Positions 16,176-24,591 of a stretch of DNA of 64,000 nucleotides are shown piece by piece. The stretch lies in NCBI GenBank assembly GCA_965232575.1, contig CBDDPZ010000009.1:1798001-1862000 (forward strand), written 5' to 3'. Every line of letters begins with the position of its first letter. Within the stretch, counting starts at the first letter, position 1. The translations under genes and the position numbers were made by a program. The notes under the pieces were generated by a model. It was not told where the DNA came from. It saw only the letters and a program-made list of their open reading frames with translations, and did not search any database. Source of the stretch: Bin5 sp965232575 (lineage in GTDB: Bacteria; Chloroflexota; Anaerolineae; Caldilineales; Caldilineaceae).

Positions 16176-16323
16176 GGTCGGTGGCTTGAGACAGCAAGGG
16201 GGGGAGCAGACTCTGTTGGGTAGAGGCGCTGGTGGGGAAGAATAAGCAAGGTGGGTTAGCCAGAGGGGGCGTTGCGGGGGGAATCCCCCGCACAAGGGAG
16301 GGCCGAAGGCCCGACCGCCCAAA
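16176..16323. repeat. 150-bp hairpin-rich intergenic repeat, copy A
   Basis: It shares most positions with copy B at 23194-23340, starting GGTCGGTGGCTTGAGACAGC and ending CGACCGCCC. Internal hairpins are GCGGGGG-GAAT-CCCCCGC and GGGCC-GAA-GGCCC. In copy B the stems keep their place but differ in sequence, as expected if structure is selected. No ORF or transposase is present, so it is best described as a REP- or MITE-like element of unknown origin. Confidence 0.75.
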
Positions 16324-16345
16324 ACAGATGTGATGGAGGAGGGCG

Positions 16346-16942
16346 ATGACGCGTGAGACGAGCGACCAGACGCCGATCTGGTGCGGAATCCACTATTTGC
16401 TCTATCTGCGCGAGGCGGGTGCGGGTGCGGATGAGGATTGCGTCCGCTTCAGCCTGTTTCAGACGGAGTACAGCCCGGCAGGGGGCGGGCATGCGGGCTT
16501 CCTATATATCGATCCTGGGAGTTTTCCGTCTGCGCCGGCGAACGGCGTCTACACCGATAACCCGGATATGGCGGTATGGATGTACAACAGGATGTATCGC
16601 GACAGCGACAATCCACTGGCGGAGTGTGGGAACAGGATAATTACATCGCGTTTCGGCCGCAGCGGCGATATGCGGAGGCGGTTGAGCTATACGATGGACA
16701 CCGCGGAGCGCCAAATTGATGCGGTATGGGCCGGTCTGGAGTCTCCGTTTGTTCACCACGGCATTGCCGGGGGTTCCGGTCTTTACACGTACTGCCTGTT
16801 TGTTGTTGCTAACCGGGCCAGCCTTGTCGTGGATGGGGAGGCGGTTCCCGGAACACTGTATGCCCGCCAGGACTGGATTCCGCTGGTGGGGCGGCCGCTC
16901 AGTTCGTGTCTGTTGGCGGACGAGATTTGGGCGCAGCCGTGA
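16346..16942 (+). CDS. Uncharacterised 198-residue protein
   Basis: Not recognised. It starts with ATG after GGAGGAGGG about 4-6 nt upstream, a good ribosome site. It has no signal peptide or clear membrane segment. It is aromatic- and Gly-rich (GGGHAGFLYIDPGSF, MAVWMYNRMYRDSDN), with a C-terminal ARQDWIPLVGRPLSSCLLAD. It lies between the DegT gene and two coupled Gfo/Idh oxidoreductases in the same direction and reads like a small metabolic protein with a beta-sandwich, but that is a guess. Frame use is consistent with a real gene. Confidence 0.6.
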   Translation: MTRETSDQTPIWCGIHYLLYLREAGAGADEDCVRFSLFQTEYSPAGGGHAGFLYIDPGSFPSAPANGVYTDNPDMAVWMYNRMYRDSDNPLAECGNRIITSRFGRSGDMRRRLSYTMDTAERQIDAVWAGLESPFVHHGIAGGSGLYTYCLFVVANRASLVVDGEAVPGTLYARQDWIPLVGRPLSSCLLADEIWAQP

Positions 16943-17018
16943 GATGTGAGCGGCCCGCAAAGGGCGTTTGTTCGAAAGAGAAGCCAGTTACCACCAGCAG
17001 TTTGAGAGAAAGTCCACT

Positions 17019-18053
17019 ATGAAAAAGCTGAGATTTGCGCAGGCCGGTGTGTCGCTGATGCACGCGAACATGTACCGGGATACGCTGATGTTGTTGTCCG
17101 ATGAGATTGAACTGGTTGGCTTCTACGACCCCGATCCGGAAGGGGTGAAGCCCAACTTGAAAGCGGATGTTCAAGACGTGCCATTTTACGACAGCCTGGA
17201 GGACCTTCTTGCACAGGGCAAGCCCGATGCGGTGATGGTATCCACCTATTTGAAGGATATGCCTGCGTGGATGGTGCAAGTGGCCGAGGGTGGGGTGCAC
17301 GTATGGGGCGAAAAGCCGTACGCAGTGCACTCGAGCGATCTGGTTCCTGTGGCCGAGGCTGTGAGGCGCAACAATCTCCATTTCTCTTGCGGCTACACGT
17401 GGCGCTTCCACCCGATTGCGCAGCTGATCAACAGGACGTGGGCGGCGGGACTGCTGGGGAAGCCCTATTCGATCGAGTTTCGTTTCCTGACTTCGAGCGT
17501 GGCAAGGCGCGATCCGCAGACCTGGTATTTCAGCCGGGAAAATGCGGGAGGGGGAATCCTCAACTGGCTGGGCTGCCACTGGTTTGACCTGATGCGGTAT
17601 CTGACGGGTGCAGAGGTGGCGCGGGTTGCGGCGATCGAGGGCAATGTTGGGGGACATGACATCGACGTGGAGGACGCGGCTGCGGTCTCGATGGGCTTTG
17701 ACAACGGGATGATCGGTAGCCTGCATGCTGGCTATTTCACTTCGGGGGATGGCGAGATCTCGATTGGGCTGCGCGGGTCGCTGGGCTGGATCAAGTGGGA
17801 TGTCGACGCAGGGCGATGCACGATCAAGAGCGAGCATCCAGAGTGGTCGGGCGCGCCGACGCGCGCGTTCGACATGCCTTCGGCGCCTGTGCCCGGCTAC
17901 GGGCCAGAGGGGAGAGCGTCGATCCAGGCATTTGCGGCGGCGATTCGGGGCGAAGGGAGCAGCGGTTACAAGGTGGAGGAGATCATCAAGTCGCTGCAGA
18001 TCATTGAGGCTGCTCATGCGTCGGCGGCGGAGGGGAAGACGGTCTTATTATGA
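17019..18053 (+). CDS. Gfo/Idh/MocA-family oxidoreductase
   Basis: A 344-residue NAD(P)-dependent sugar or cyclitol dehydrogenase. The Rossmann N-terminal domain begins KKLRFAQAGVSLMHANMY. It lacks the tight GxGxxG loop of most members, as some atypical Gfo/Idh proteins do. The EKP motif is in VWGEKPYAV (about 93-101). The catalytic-domain segments GGGILNWLGCHWFDLMRYLTG include the usual His at the end of the conserved helix. The ATG at 17019 is used rather than an upstream start at 16968. The stop overlaps the next oxidoreductase start by 4 nt, so the pair is translationally coupled. Confidence 0.88.
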   Translation: MKKLRFAQAGVSLMHANMYRDTLMLLSDEIELVGFYDPDPEGVKPNLKADVQDVPFYDSLEDLLAQGKPDAVMVSTYLKDMPAWMVQVAEGGVHVWGEKPYAVHSSDLVPVAEAVRRNNLHFSCGYTWRFHPIAQLINRTWAAGLLGKPYSIEFRFLTSSVARRDPQTWYFSRENAGGGILNWLGCHWFDLMRYLTGAEVARVAAIEGNVGGHDIDVEDAAAVSMGFDNGMIGSLHAGYFTSGDGEISIGLRGSLGWIKWDVDAGRCTIKSEHPEWSGAPTRAFDMPSAPVPGYGPEGRASIQAFAAAIRGEGSSGYKVEEIIKSLQIIEAAHASAAEGKTVLL

Positions 18054-19144
18054 ACAGTTCTGATCCGTTGCGGGTCGCGGTGGTGGGCTTGCGGATACAC
18101 GCAGGCGGGCTGGAGCCGGACCGGAATCACGGCCTTATCAAGTCTTTTCATGGGCAGAAAGACGCGCGGGTGGTTGCTTACTGTGAGTGGGATGAGGATG
18201 AGGAAGCAGCGCTAGCGAGCTTGGCGCGGCATGATCCGAAGGCTCGCATCTTTACCAATCTTTGCGAACTGTTTGAGTGGGATGCGTTCGATGCGGCGGT
18301 GGTGATGCTGCCGCCGGACGAAGCGACGCGCGCCGCGATACGTCTGGCGGAGGCGGGCAAGCATATGTTCATCGAGAAGCAGGCAGCGCGCACGGCGCCC
18401 GAACTATTGCCGGTTTGCCAGCTGGCGAAGGAGCGCGAACTGGTAGTCCAGATCGGGTATCCCTGGCCGCGCCATCCGGTGGCGCAGGAGATCCGGCGCT
18501 GCCTGGATGAAGGCGTGCTGGGGAAGCTGCTGGCGATGGAGGCGAGGCTGGTGACAATTCAGGTTGGGCCGGGGCTGCGCGAGCCAGACCACTGGATGTA
18601 CCGGCGCGAGACCGAGGGAGGCGGCATTTTACACATGGAGGGCGGGCACTGGCTGACGCTCTTCCAGATGTTTGCACAGGCGCGGGTTCGCTCGGTAACG
18701 GCCCTGTGCAGCCGCCGCACTGATGAGATTCAAGAAGGGGTGGAGGACTCGGCTACTGTAGCGTTGGCGTATGCGAACGGCGTGCATGCCTGCCTGCACA
18801 TGGGTTACTTGCTGAGTGGGGCAGGCCCCCGAAACGATACATTTATGGCGGTGCGCGGCCAGTTGGGGGCGGCTACGTGGGGTCCAGTTGGCGACGGCCT
18901 GCTGACGGTCTACAGTGCAGCGCCGGAGTGGCAGGGGGCGCCGGAGCGCAGGTTCAACATGCCGCCGGCGCCGCGGCCCGTTTACGCAGATCAGTTTGGC
19001 TATGAATACGTAGCCGACTTTGTGAAGGCGGTGCGGGAAGGCGGCAAGGCAGTGGTGAGCATCGAAGACGCTCACCACATCCTGCAGATATTTGATGCCG
19101 CCTATGAATCATCGCGGACAGGCCGACGCGTCGAAATTCAGTAG
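18050..19144 (+). CDS. Gfo/Idh/MocA-family oxidoreductase with EKQ instead of EKP
   Basis: A 364-residue relative of the preceding gene, overlapping it by 4 nt (ATGA). Its Rossmann domain starts LRVAVVGLRIHAGGLEPDRN. The usual EKP is replaced by EKQ in FIEKQAARTAPELL; the Lys that contacts the cofactor ribose and catalytic site is kept while Pro is lost. GGILHMEGGHWLTLFQMF carries the conserved His and helix. The pair may form a heteromer or act on successive substrates; this is inferred from coupling only. Ends 58 nt from the convergent PhyH gene. Confidence 0.85.
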   Translation: MNSSDPLRVAVVGLRIHAGGLEPDRNHGLIKSFHGQKDARVVAYCEWDEDEEAALASLARHDPKARIFTNLCELFEWDAFDAAVVMLPPDEATRAAIRLAEAGKHMFIEKQAARTAPELLPVCQLAKERELVVQIGYPWPRHPVAQEIRRCLDEGVLGKLLAMEARLVTIQVGPGLREPDHWMYRRETEGGGILHMEGGHWLTLFQMFAQARVRSVTALCSRRTDEIQEGVEDSATVALAYANGVHACLHMGYLLSGAGPRNDTFMAVRGQLGAATWGPVGDGLLTVYSAAPEWQGAPERRFNMPPAPRPVYADQFGYEYVADFVKAVREGGKAVVSIEDAHHILQIFDAAYESSRTGRRVEIQ

Positions 19145-19202
19145 CAATTGGCCGCAGTTGCCGGTGGTGACATCCCGGCGTAATCCGGCCCAGGAGCCAC
19201 TT

Positions 19203-20000
19203 CTATACTCTACCAGGATACTCCTTGCCACGAATCAGCATGAAGCGAAACTCGCCGCGCGGTTTTTCACATTCGGTCAGGAGACGGGCCTCTTCGTCTT
19301 CGAGGCCGAAGTACATTGTCTCCGAACGGATGTAGTGGAGCGCGAGCCCGCGGCGACGGTGCGGCGTGGAATTGGCGCCGGTGCGATGAAAGTTGAGGCC
19401 GTGATGGAACATGCAGCTGCCGGCGGGTAGTTCGACAGGAACGGGCTTGTTTACGAGCGGGCTGGCCAGGAAGCGGTCCTTGTACTCACTATCGATTGGG
19501 CCCCATTTGTGGCTGCCAGGAATTACGGTCATGCAGCCGTTGTCGACGGTGGCGTCGTCGAGGGCGACCCAGCAACTTACGTGCTCCTGGGGCGCGAACA
19601 TGAGCCAGGACATGGAATCCTGATGCCAGTCGGTCACGGTGCCGTGGAAACGCGGTTTCATCATCAGCTGATCGGTGTAGAGCTTGATATTGGGGCCCAG
19701 GAGGTCTTCGATCACGTCGACGATCTCCGGTTTGCGGGCGATGCGTTCGAATTCGTCGTCGAAGTAGCAGAGCTGGGTCATTTTACGTACGGCGTCGAGC
19801 GGCTCGACATCTTCGGGGAGGCCGTCGCGGAATTTGGCCTCAAACTGAATGTAGCGTTGCGGCACGTGGCTGACTTCGCCGCTGATGATGGCTTCGCTGC
19901 GTTTGCGCAGGGCAGTGAGATCTTCGTCTGAGAGGATACGATGGTAGGGCAGATAGCCGTTTTCCCAGAAGAATTCTTTTTGTTCATCTGTCAGGGCCAT
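19203..20000 (-). CDS. Phytanoyl-CoA dioxygenase (PhyH)-family Fe(II)/2-oxoglutarate oxygenase
   Basis: A 265-residue non-heme iron oxygenase that would hydroxylate or otherwise oxidise an unknown small molecule. The facial triad is visible: H126 and D128 in WHQDSMSW, and H205 in LNFHRTGAN. An Arg just beyond (RRRG) is the candidate 2-oxoglutarate anchor. It lies opposite to its flanking oxidoreductases. The promoter at 20069-20098 is strong, and AAGGAG lies about 10 nt before ATG. The family is hugely expanded in some uncultured marine bacteria and substrates are mostly unknown. Confidence 0.9.
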   Translation of the reverse strand: MALTDEQKEFFWENGYLPYHRILSDEDLTALRKRSEAIISGEVSHVPQRYIQFEAKFRDGLPEDVEPLDAVRKMTQLCYFDDEFERIARKPEIVDVIEDLLGPNIKLYTDQLMMKPRFHGTVTDWHQDSMSWLMFAPQEHVSCWVALDDATVDNGCMTVIPGSHKWGPIDSEYKDRFLASPLVNKPVPVELPAGSCMFHHGLNFHRTGANSTPHRRRGLALHYIRSETMYFGLEDEEARLLTECEKPRGEFRFMLIRGKEYPGRV

Positions 20001-20068
20001 GGGGAGAACTCCTTTTCGAGATTCAGGGTTATGACCGGGCGAAAGTCGCCTCTTTGGTCAACAGAGCA

Positions 20069-20098
20069 AGTATACCTAACCGGCTAAATCGCTGTCAA
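20069..20098 (-). promoter_or_regulatory. Predicted sigma-70-type promoter of the PhyH gene
   Basis: Minus-strand TTGACA (20098-20093), an 18-nt spacer and TATACT (20074-20069). The leader is about 60 nt. Confidence 0.7.
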
Positions 20099-20174
20099 TC
20101 AAGGGGGAACGATTTCACGGCCGACACGCCGCGAAGCGGCCCGAAACAGGAAAAACTGACCGAGGGAACAGAAG

Positions 20175-21065
20175 ATGATACGAATTGGCATGATCGGAGC
20201 GGACAGTACGCATACGGAGGCGTGGACCCAGTTGGTGAACCCGCCGGGCAGCCCGTTGCACGGGCGGGCGCAGGTGGTCAAACTGTGGGGCGAGGACGCG
20301 GAGCAGGCGCGGGCGAAGGCGAAAGCGTGGCAGATTCCAGAGGTTGCCGGTTCGCCTGAAGAGGCTCTTAGCGATGTGGATCTTGCCATGGTTGTCAACC
20401 GCTACGGCGACGACCATCCGCCGCATGCACGACTGGCGATTGAGGCAGGCCTTCCTACTTTCGTTGACAAGCCATTTGCGAACGAGATGGGCGACGTTCA
20501 CAGTTTGGTCGGGCTGGCCGCGGAACGGAGTGTGCCGCTGATGTCATGCTCGGCGCTGCGATATGCGGGGGAGGTAATGGAGTTGCAGGAGAGGATGGCG
20601 GGATTTGGCGCGCTGAACTGTGCAGTTGTAAGCGGCGCGGCTGCCGGCGATTTTCCCGATCCACGGGCAAGGCACCCCTTCTTTTACGGTATCCACGCGG
20701 TGGAGTTGCTGCATACGCTCTTGGGGGGCGGCGCGGAAGCGGTTTCGACGCGGCGTACAGAGCGCTGCGATATCGGGCTTGTCCATTATGCGGATGGGCG
20801 GCAGGGGGTGGTCAATCTGCTCCATGAGACGCCCAGCCTCTACCATGGCGCGGTATTTGGCGCGGAGGGTTGGGGTGAGGCGGATATTGTAGACGGAGAC
20901 AGGTTCTATACTGAGACGCTGGCGCGTGTGATCCTGATGGCAGAGAGCGGCGACCCGCCCTTTCCGATTGCCTGGTCGGTCGAGGTGATGGCAGTGATGG
21001 CGGCGCTGGTTCGCTCGGCTGAGGAGGGCGGACGTACGATACCGATCAGTGAATTCGATCTGTAA
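20175..21065 (+). CDS. Gfo/Idh/MocA-family oxidoreductase (short)
   Basis: A 296-residue NAD(P)-dependent dehydrogenase, shorter than the usual 330-380. It begins MIRIGMIGADSTHTEAW, has the EKP-position motif VDKPFAN, and ends without an extended catalytic-domain tail. GAGGGAAC lies about 5-12 nt upstream. The short C-terminal alpha/beta domain may be a divergent subfamily rather than a truncation, since no frame break is evident. It is the first of three oxidoreductase genes spaced 50-55 nt apart and probably co-transcribed. Confidence 0.85.
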   Translation: MIRIGMIGADSTHTEAWTQLVNPPGSPLHGRAQVVKLWGEDAEQARAKAKAWQIPEVAGSPEEALSDVDLAMVVNRYGDDHPPHARLAIEAGLPTFVDKPFANEMGDVHSLVGLAAERSVPLMSCSALRYAGEVMELQERMAGFGALNCAVVSGAAAGDFPDPRARHPFFYGIHAVELLHTLLGGGAEAVSTRRTERCDIGLVHYADGRQGVVNLLHETPSLYHGAVFGAEGWGEADIVDGDRFYTETLARVILMAESGDPPFPIAWSVEVMAVMAALVRSAEEGGRTIPISEFDL

Positions 21066-21115
21066 GCTGCAATCGAAGGCCAAAGGACTGAACAAACAAA
21101 GAAAGCAATTTTTTC

Positions 21116-22129
21116 ATGACAAACTCACCTTTACAGATAGGAGTCGTCGGCCCGGGCCGGATGGGGAGCGTGTACGCGCGGCTGGCGAGCGAACTGAGCG
21201 AGACCAACCTGGTCGCGGTATCCGGCCGCAGTGAAGGCTCTACGAACGAAATTGCCGGGCAGTACGGGGTTCCGGGATATCCGAATGTTGGGCACGAGGA
21301 GATGCTGGCAAAGCACCCGGAGATCGAAGCGGTGGTGGTGGCCGCGTCCGAGTGGATGCACACGCCGCCGGTGCTGGCTGCGCTGGAGGCCGGCAAGCAT
21401 GTGCTGGTGGAGAAGCCGATGGCGGTCTCAGCGGCGGACGCGCAGAAGTTTGTCGAGACGGCCGACCGGGTCGGTGTGCAGCTGATGGTGTGCCACAGCT
21501 TGCGTTTCGACCATCCCTACGCGGCGATGCGCCAAGCGGTGGCGGCGGGCGAGATCGGGGAGGTGATGCACCTGTACTCGCGGCGGAATACGATTCAGTT
21601 CGCGGCGGAGCGGGTGCTGGGCAAGTTTTCGCTGGCGTACTGGCTGACGCCGCACGACATTGACATGATGTTGTGGACGGTTGGTCGGCCGATTACGAGT
21701 GTGAAGGCTTACTCCCGGGAAAAGGCGAAGGGCCGGCAGGACTTTATCATCGCTGTGTTCACGTTCGATAATGGCGTCGTGGGCGTGCTGGAGACGTCTT
21801 GGAGTACGCCGGCGTTCAGCGGACGTTCGCAAGCCGAGCATTTCAGCATACACGGCAAAGAGGGCGCGGCTGAGGTGTTGGGCCATGAGAATGCGGTTGC
21901 TATCTATCACGTAGGCGGTGAGCCCGACTATCCCGATATCGGTTATACGCCGGTGCTGCATGGGCGGCAGGAGGGGATGTTCCGTTCGCTGTTCAGCCAC
22001 TTCGTGGGCGTAGTGCAGGGGAAGTGGGAGCCGATCGTCACCGGCAGGGACGGCTTGGCGGCGATTCAGGTGGCGTCGGCGCTTGAGCGTGCGCTGGAGA
22101 GCGGCCGCGAGGAGGCGGTGGAGAGGTGA
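21116..22129 (+). CDS. Gfo/Idh/MocA-family oxidoreductase
   Basis: A 337-residue enzyme with the standard Rossmann motif IGVVGPGRMGSVYARLAS (residues 7-24), EKP in LVEKPMAV, and the catalytic-domain motif YWLTPHDIDMMLWTVGRP with the His used for proton transfer in many family members. This H-D-I-D pattern resembles myo-inositol 2-dehydrogenase (IolG) and UDP-N-acetylglucosamine 3-dehydrogenase relatives. Its ribosome site is weak. Substrate not assigned. Confidence 0.9.
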   Translation: MTNSPLQIGVVGPGRMGSVYARLASELSETNLVAVSGRSEGSTNEIAGQYGVPGYPNVGHEEMLAKHPEIEAVVVAASEWMHTPPVLAALEAGKHVLVEKPMAVSAADAQKFVETADRVGVQLMVCHSLRFDHPYAAMRQAVAAGEIGEVMHLYSRRNTIQFAAERVLGKFSLAYWLTPHDIDMMLWTVGRPITSVKAYSREKAKGRQDFIIAVFTFDNGVVGVLETSWSTPAFSGRSQAEHFSIHGKEGAAEVLGHENAVAIYHVGGEPDYPDIGYTPVLHGRQEGMFRSLFSHFVGVVQGKWEPIVTGRDGLAAIQVASALERALESGREEAVER

Positions 22130-22183
22130 TCGTCGGTTTCCGAAGCGCGTGCGGACAACGCTGAGGACTATGAAAGGCGAGGC

Positions 22184-23311
22184 ATGACTGTCTACTGGGG
22201 CATCGTGGGAGCCGGCAGGATCGCGGAAAGCCAGATGGCGCCGGCGATCGCGGCGGCGCCCGGTCACGAACTGGCGGCTGTGTCGCGGCGGGAATTGGAC
22301 GCGGCGGAGCAGTTTGCGAAGAGGCACGGCGCGCGGCGCGCTTACGATAGCGTAGAAGAATTATTGAACGATGACCAGGTCAACGCCGTATATGTTGCCA
22401 CGCCGCCCCACCTTCACGCACGGCAGACAGTTCAGGCGGCGCGGGCGGGCAAGCATGTGCTGTGCGAGAAGCCGATGGCGATAACGACCGTAGAGGCGAG
22501 CGAGATGATCGAGGCGTGCCGCGCCGGTGGGGTCGTGCTGACGATTTGCCATTACCAGCGATTCAACGTCCGACATCAGCGCATCAGGCGCCTTCTGGAG
22601 GAGGGCGCGATCGGGCAGGTGACTGCCGCAAGGATCAACTTTTCTGACCGATTTCCACCGCAGCCGGGGTTCTGGCATCACGATCCGTCAATCAGCGGAG
22701 GCGGGCCTGTGATGGACTTGGGCATTCACTGTATCGATCTGCTGCGCTACCTATGCGGCCCGGTAGCTGCGGTCGCGGCTCTTGCGGATGCGTTGGTCGA
22801 CGATTCTCCTGTTGAGGACACGGCGACGCTACTAATGCGGATGGCGAGCGGCGCGCAGGCTGTGGTCACCAGCCACTGGACGACAGCCAATCAAGAGCCG
22901 GAGCGCACGAACGGGCTGGAGATTTGGGGGACGAAGGGGTCGATCGAAGCCGCACCAATTTCGGCTAAGGATTCGTCCGGAAGTTTGCGGGTAATCACGG
23001 CAGAGGGGACGTGGGACTATTCGGTTAGACCGGGCGGGCCGAGGCCGCACGTTGCGCTGCTGGAGGCGTTTGGCGAGGCCGTTGCTGGAGAAGGACCGAA
23101 TCCCATTCCCGGAGAGGAGGGGCTGTCCGGCCTGGAGGTTGTGGAGGCGGCCAGAGAAATCTGCCTGCGGTGGGCAGCGTGTGGAGATGTAGGGGTCGGT
23201 GGCTTGAGACAGCAAGGGTGGGAGCAAACACTGTTGGGTAGACACGTTGGTGGGAAAGAAGAAACACGGTGGGTTTGCCAGAGGGGGGCGTTGCGGGGGC
23301 CCCGCACATAG
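22184..23311 (+). CDS. Gfo/Idh/MocA-family oxidoreductase with repeat-derived C-terminal tail
   Basis: A 375-residue enzyme. The Rossmann motif WGIVGAGRIAESQM (5-18) and EKP in CEKPMAI are intact, and DLGIHCIDLLRYLCGP carries the catalytic His. The family-like domain ends around residue 335 (VVEAAREICLRWAA). The last 38 or so residues, from about 338, are encoded by copy B of the 150-bp repeat, because the in-repeat TAG lies out of frame. The tail is basic, Gly- and Arg-rich, and unlikely to belong to the native fold. GAGGC lies close upstream of the ATG. The true stop may have been displaced by repeat arrival. Confidence 0.88.
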   Translation: MTVYWGIVGAGRIAESQMAPAIAAAPGHELAAVSRRELDAAEQFAKRHGARRAYDSVEELLNDDQVNAVYVATPPHLHARQTVQAARAGKHVLCEKPMAITTVEASEMIEACRAGGVVLTICHYQRFNVRHQRIRRLLEEGAIGQVTAARINFSDRFPPQPGFWHHDPSISGGGPVMDLGIHCIDLLRYLCGPVAAVAALADALVDDSPVEDTATLLMRMASGAQAVVTSHWTTANQEPERTNGLEIWGTKGSIEAAPISAKDSSGSLRVITAEGTWDYSVRPGGPRPHVALLEAFGEAVAGEGPNPIPGEEGLSGLEVVEAAREICLRWAACGDVGVGGLRQQGWEQTLLGRHVGGKEETRWVCQRGALRGPRT

Positions 23312-23340
23312 GGAGGTCGCTCGCGGCCGACCGCCCAGAA
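23194..23340. repeat. 150-bp hairpin-rich intergenic repeat, copy B
   Basis: Second copy of the element at 16176-16323, in the same orientation. Hairpins are GCGGGG-GCCCCGC-type and GGTCG...CGACC. It overlaps the last 118 nt of the oxidoreductase gene's reading frame. Confidence 0.75.
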
Positions 23341-23469
23341 TACGAGGGGAGAGGAGAGAGGCCGTTGCCTACCTCTTTCAGAATTGTGAATTGAATGCGT
23401 TTTCGTCGTAAATCATGCAGGTAGTCGAATTTATCATTTGCGGCATTCAGACTAGGGTAGGACAGTACC

Positions 23470-24531
23470 ATGCGCGGTGTTTTTTTCTGGGAAGCGGCGG
23501 GATTATCGCTGGACCGGGCCAATCCTTACGGGGCGTTGCTGGCGCGGGCGATGCGAGAGTTCGGCGTCGAGCTGGAGGCGGGCCATCCTGAGACTTTGAC
23601 CAAGGAGTGGCTGCACGAGAATCAGGGCAAGATCGACGTCTTGCATCTCAACTGGCCGAACTATATGTATGAAGCGCCAGACATTGCGGGCCTGGTGGCG
23701 CGTTGCGCGGAGATGATTGACAATCTTGCCTTGGCGCGACGCCTCGGGTACCGGATTGTATGGACAGTTCATAATCTCTATCCGCACGAGAGCAAAAGCC
23801 GCGAGCTTGACCATCTGGCGCAGGTCGCCATCACCCATTTGGCCCACACCGTGATCGTTCATTGCCACCACGCCCGCCAGCTTGTGCGAAAGCATTTCCA
23901 TCGCACGGATGGCGTGATTGTCATCCCTCACGGCAATTTCATGTATCCGTACCCCAACGAGATCGGTCGCGAAGAGGCCCGGAGGCAAATGGGGCTGAGC
24001 GATGAGCATTTCGTTTTCTTTTACTTTGGCAATGTGCGCCGCTACAAGGGGATCGAGCGATTGCTTGAGGTCTTTCAATCGCTGCCAGGGGAGCATTTGC
24101 GGCTTCTCCTCTGCGCCAAGATCTATACTGAGTATGGCAAGGAACTGGTGGCGTCCGTACCCCAAGACGACCCGCGGGTGATATTGCGGCCGTCGCGCCA
24201 CTTTCCCAATGAGGAGTTTCAGTATCTCTTCAATGTTGGTGATGTCGGCGTCTTTCCCTTCTTGGAGGTCCTGACATCCGGATCTGTTATCACAGCATTT
24301 TCCTTTGGCATGCCGGCGATCGTGCCGTCGGTCGGATGTCTGACCGAGCTCGTTTCGCCGCAAGTCGGCATCGTCTACGATCCTGAAGATGAGGAGGGGT
24401 TGCGCCGGTCGATGCTGGCGATTCAAGAGCGGGATATGGGTTCCATGCGGGCGGCGGCTCTGGAGCGGGCGTTGGCCTTGGACTGGGGACAGATTGCCGA
24501 GCGGACGCGCTCGATCTATGAAGATGAATAG
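23470..24531 (+). CDS. GT4-type glycosyltransferase
   Basis: A 353-residue GT-B-fold enzyme that would transfer a sugar from an activated donor to an unknown acceptor. The N-terminal domain includes VLHLNWPNYMYEAPDIAG and WTVHNLYPHE. The C-terminal domain begins VFFYFGNVRRYKGIERLLEVF, where the R..KG motif contacts the donor phosphates, and ends with ADVGVFPFLEVLTSGSV-like sequence (GDVGVFPFLEVLTSGSV here), where Glu corresponds to the donor-ribose-binding Glu. No membrane segment. Downstream is the unrelated R-M pair. A role in glycan or exopolysaccharide assembly is inferred. Confidence 0.85.
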   Translation: MRGVFFWEAAGLSLDRANPYGALLARAMREFGVELEAGHPETLTKEWLHENQGKIDVLHLNWPNYMYEAPDIAGLVARCAEMIDNLALARRLGYRIVWTVHNLYPHESKSRELDHLAQVAITHLAHTVIVHCHHARQLVRKHFHRTDGVIVIPHGNFMYPYPNEIGREEARRQMGLSDEHFVFFYFGNVRRYKGIERLLEVFQSLPGEHLRLLLCAKIYTEYGKELVASVPQDDPRVILRPSRHFPNEEFQYLFNVGDVGVFPFLEVLTSGSVITAFSFGMPAIVPSVGCLTELVSPQVGIVYDPEDEEGLRRSMLAIQERDMGSMRAAALERALALDWGQIAERTRSIYEDE

Positions 24532-24591
24532 AATGATGGGCGTACAGTTGTTGAAGGTTGAGAGCCGGATGATTTTTGCAGGAGTTATCAG

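Noticed and set aside
23025..23522. Minus-strand frame overlapping repeat copy B and the glycosyltransferase start
   Set aside because: It arises from reading the repeat backwards; a similar product appears opposite copy A, so it follows the repeat, not a gene.
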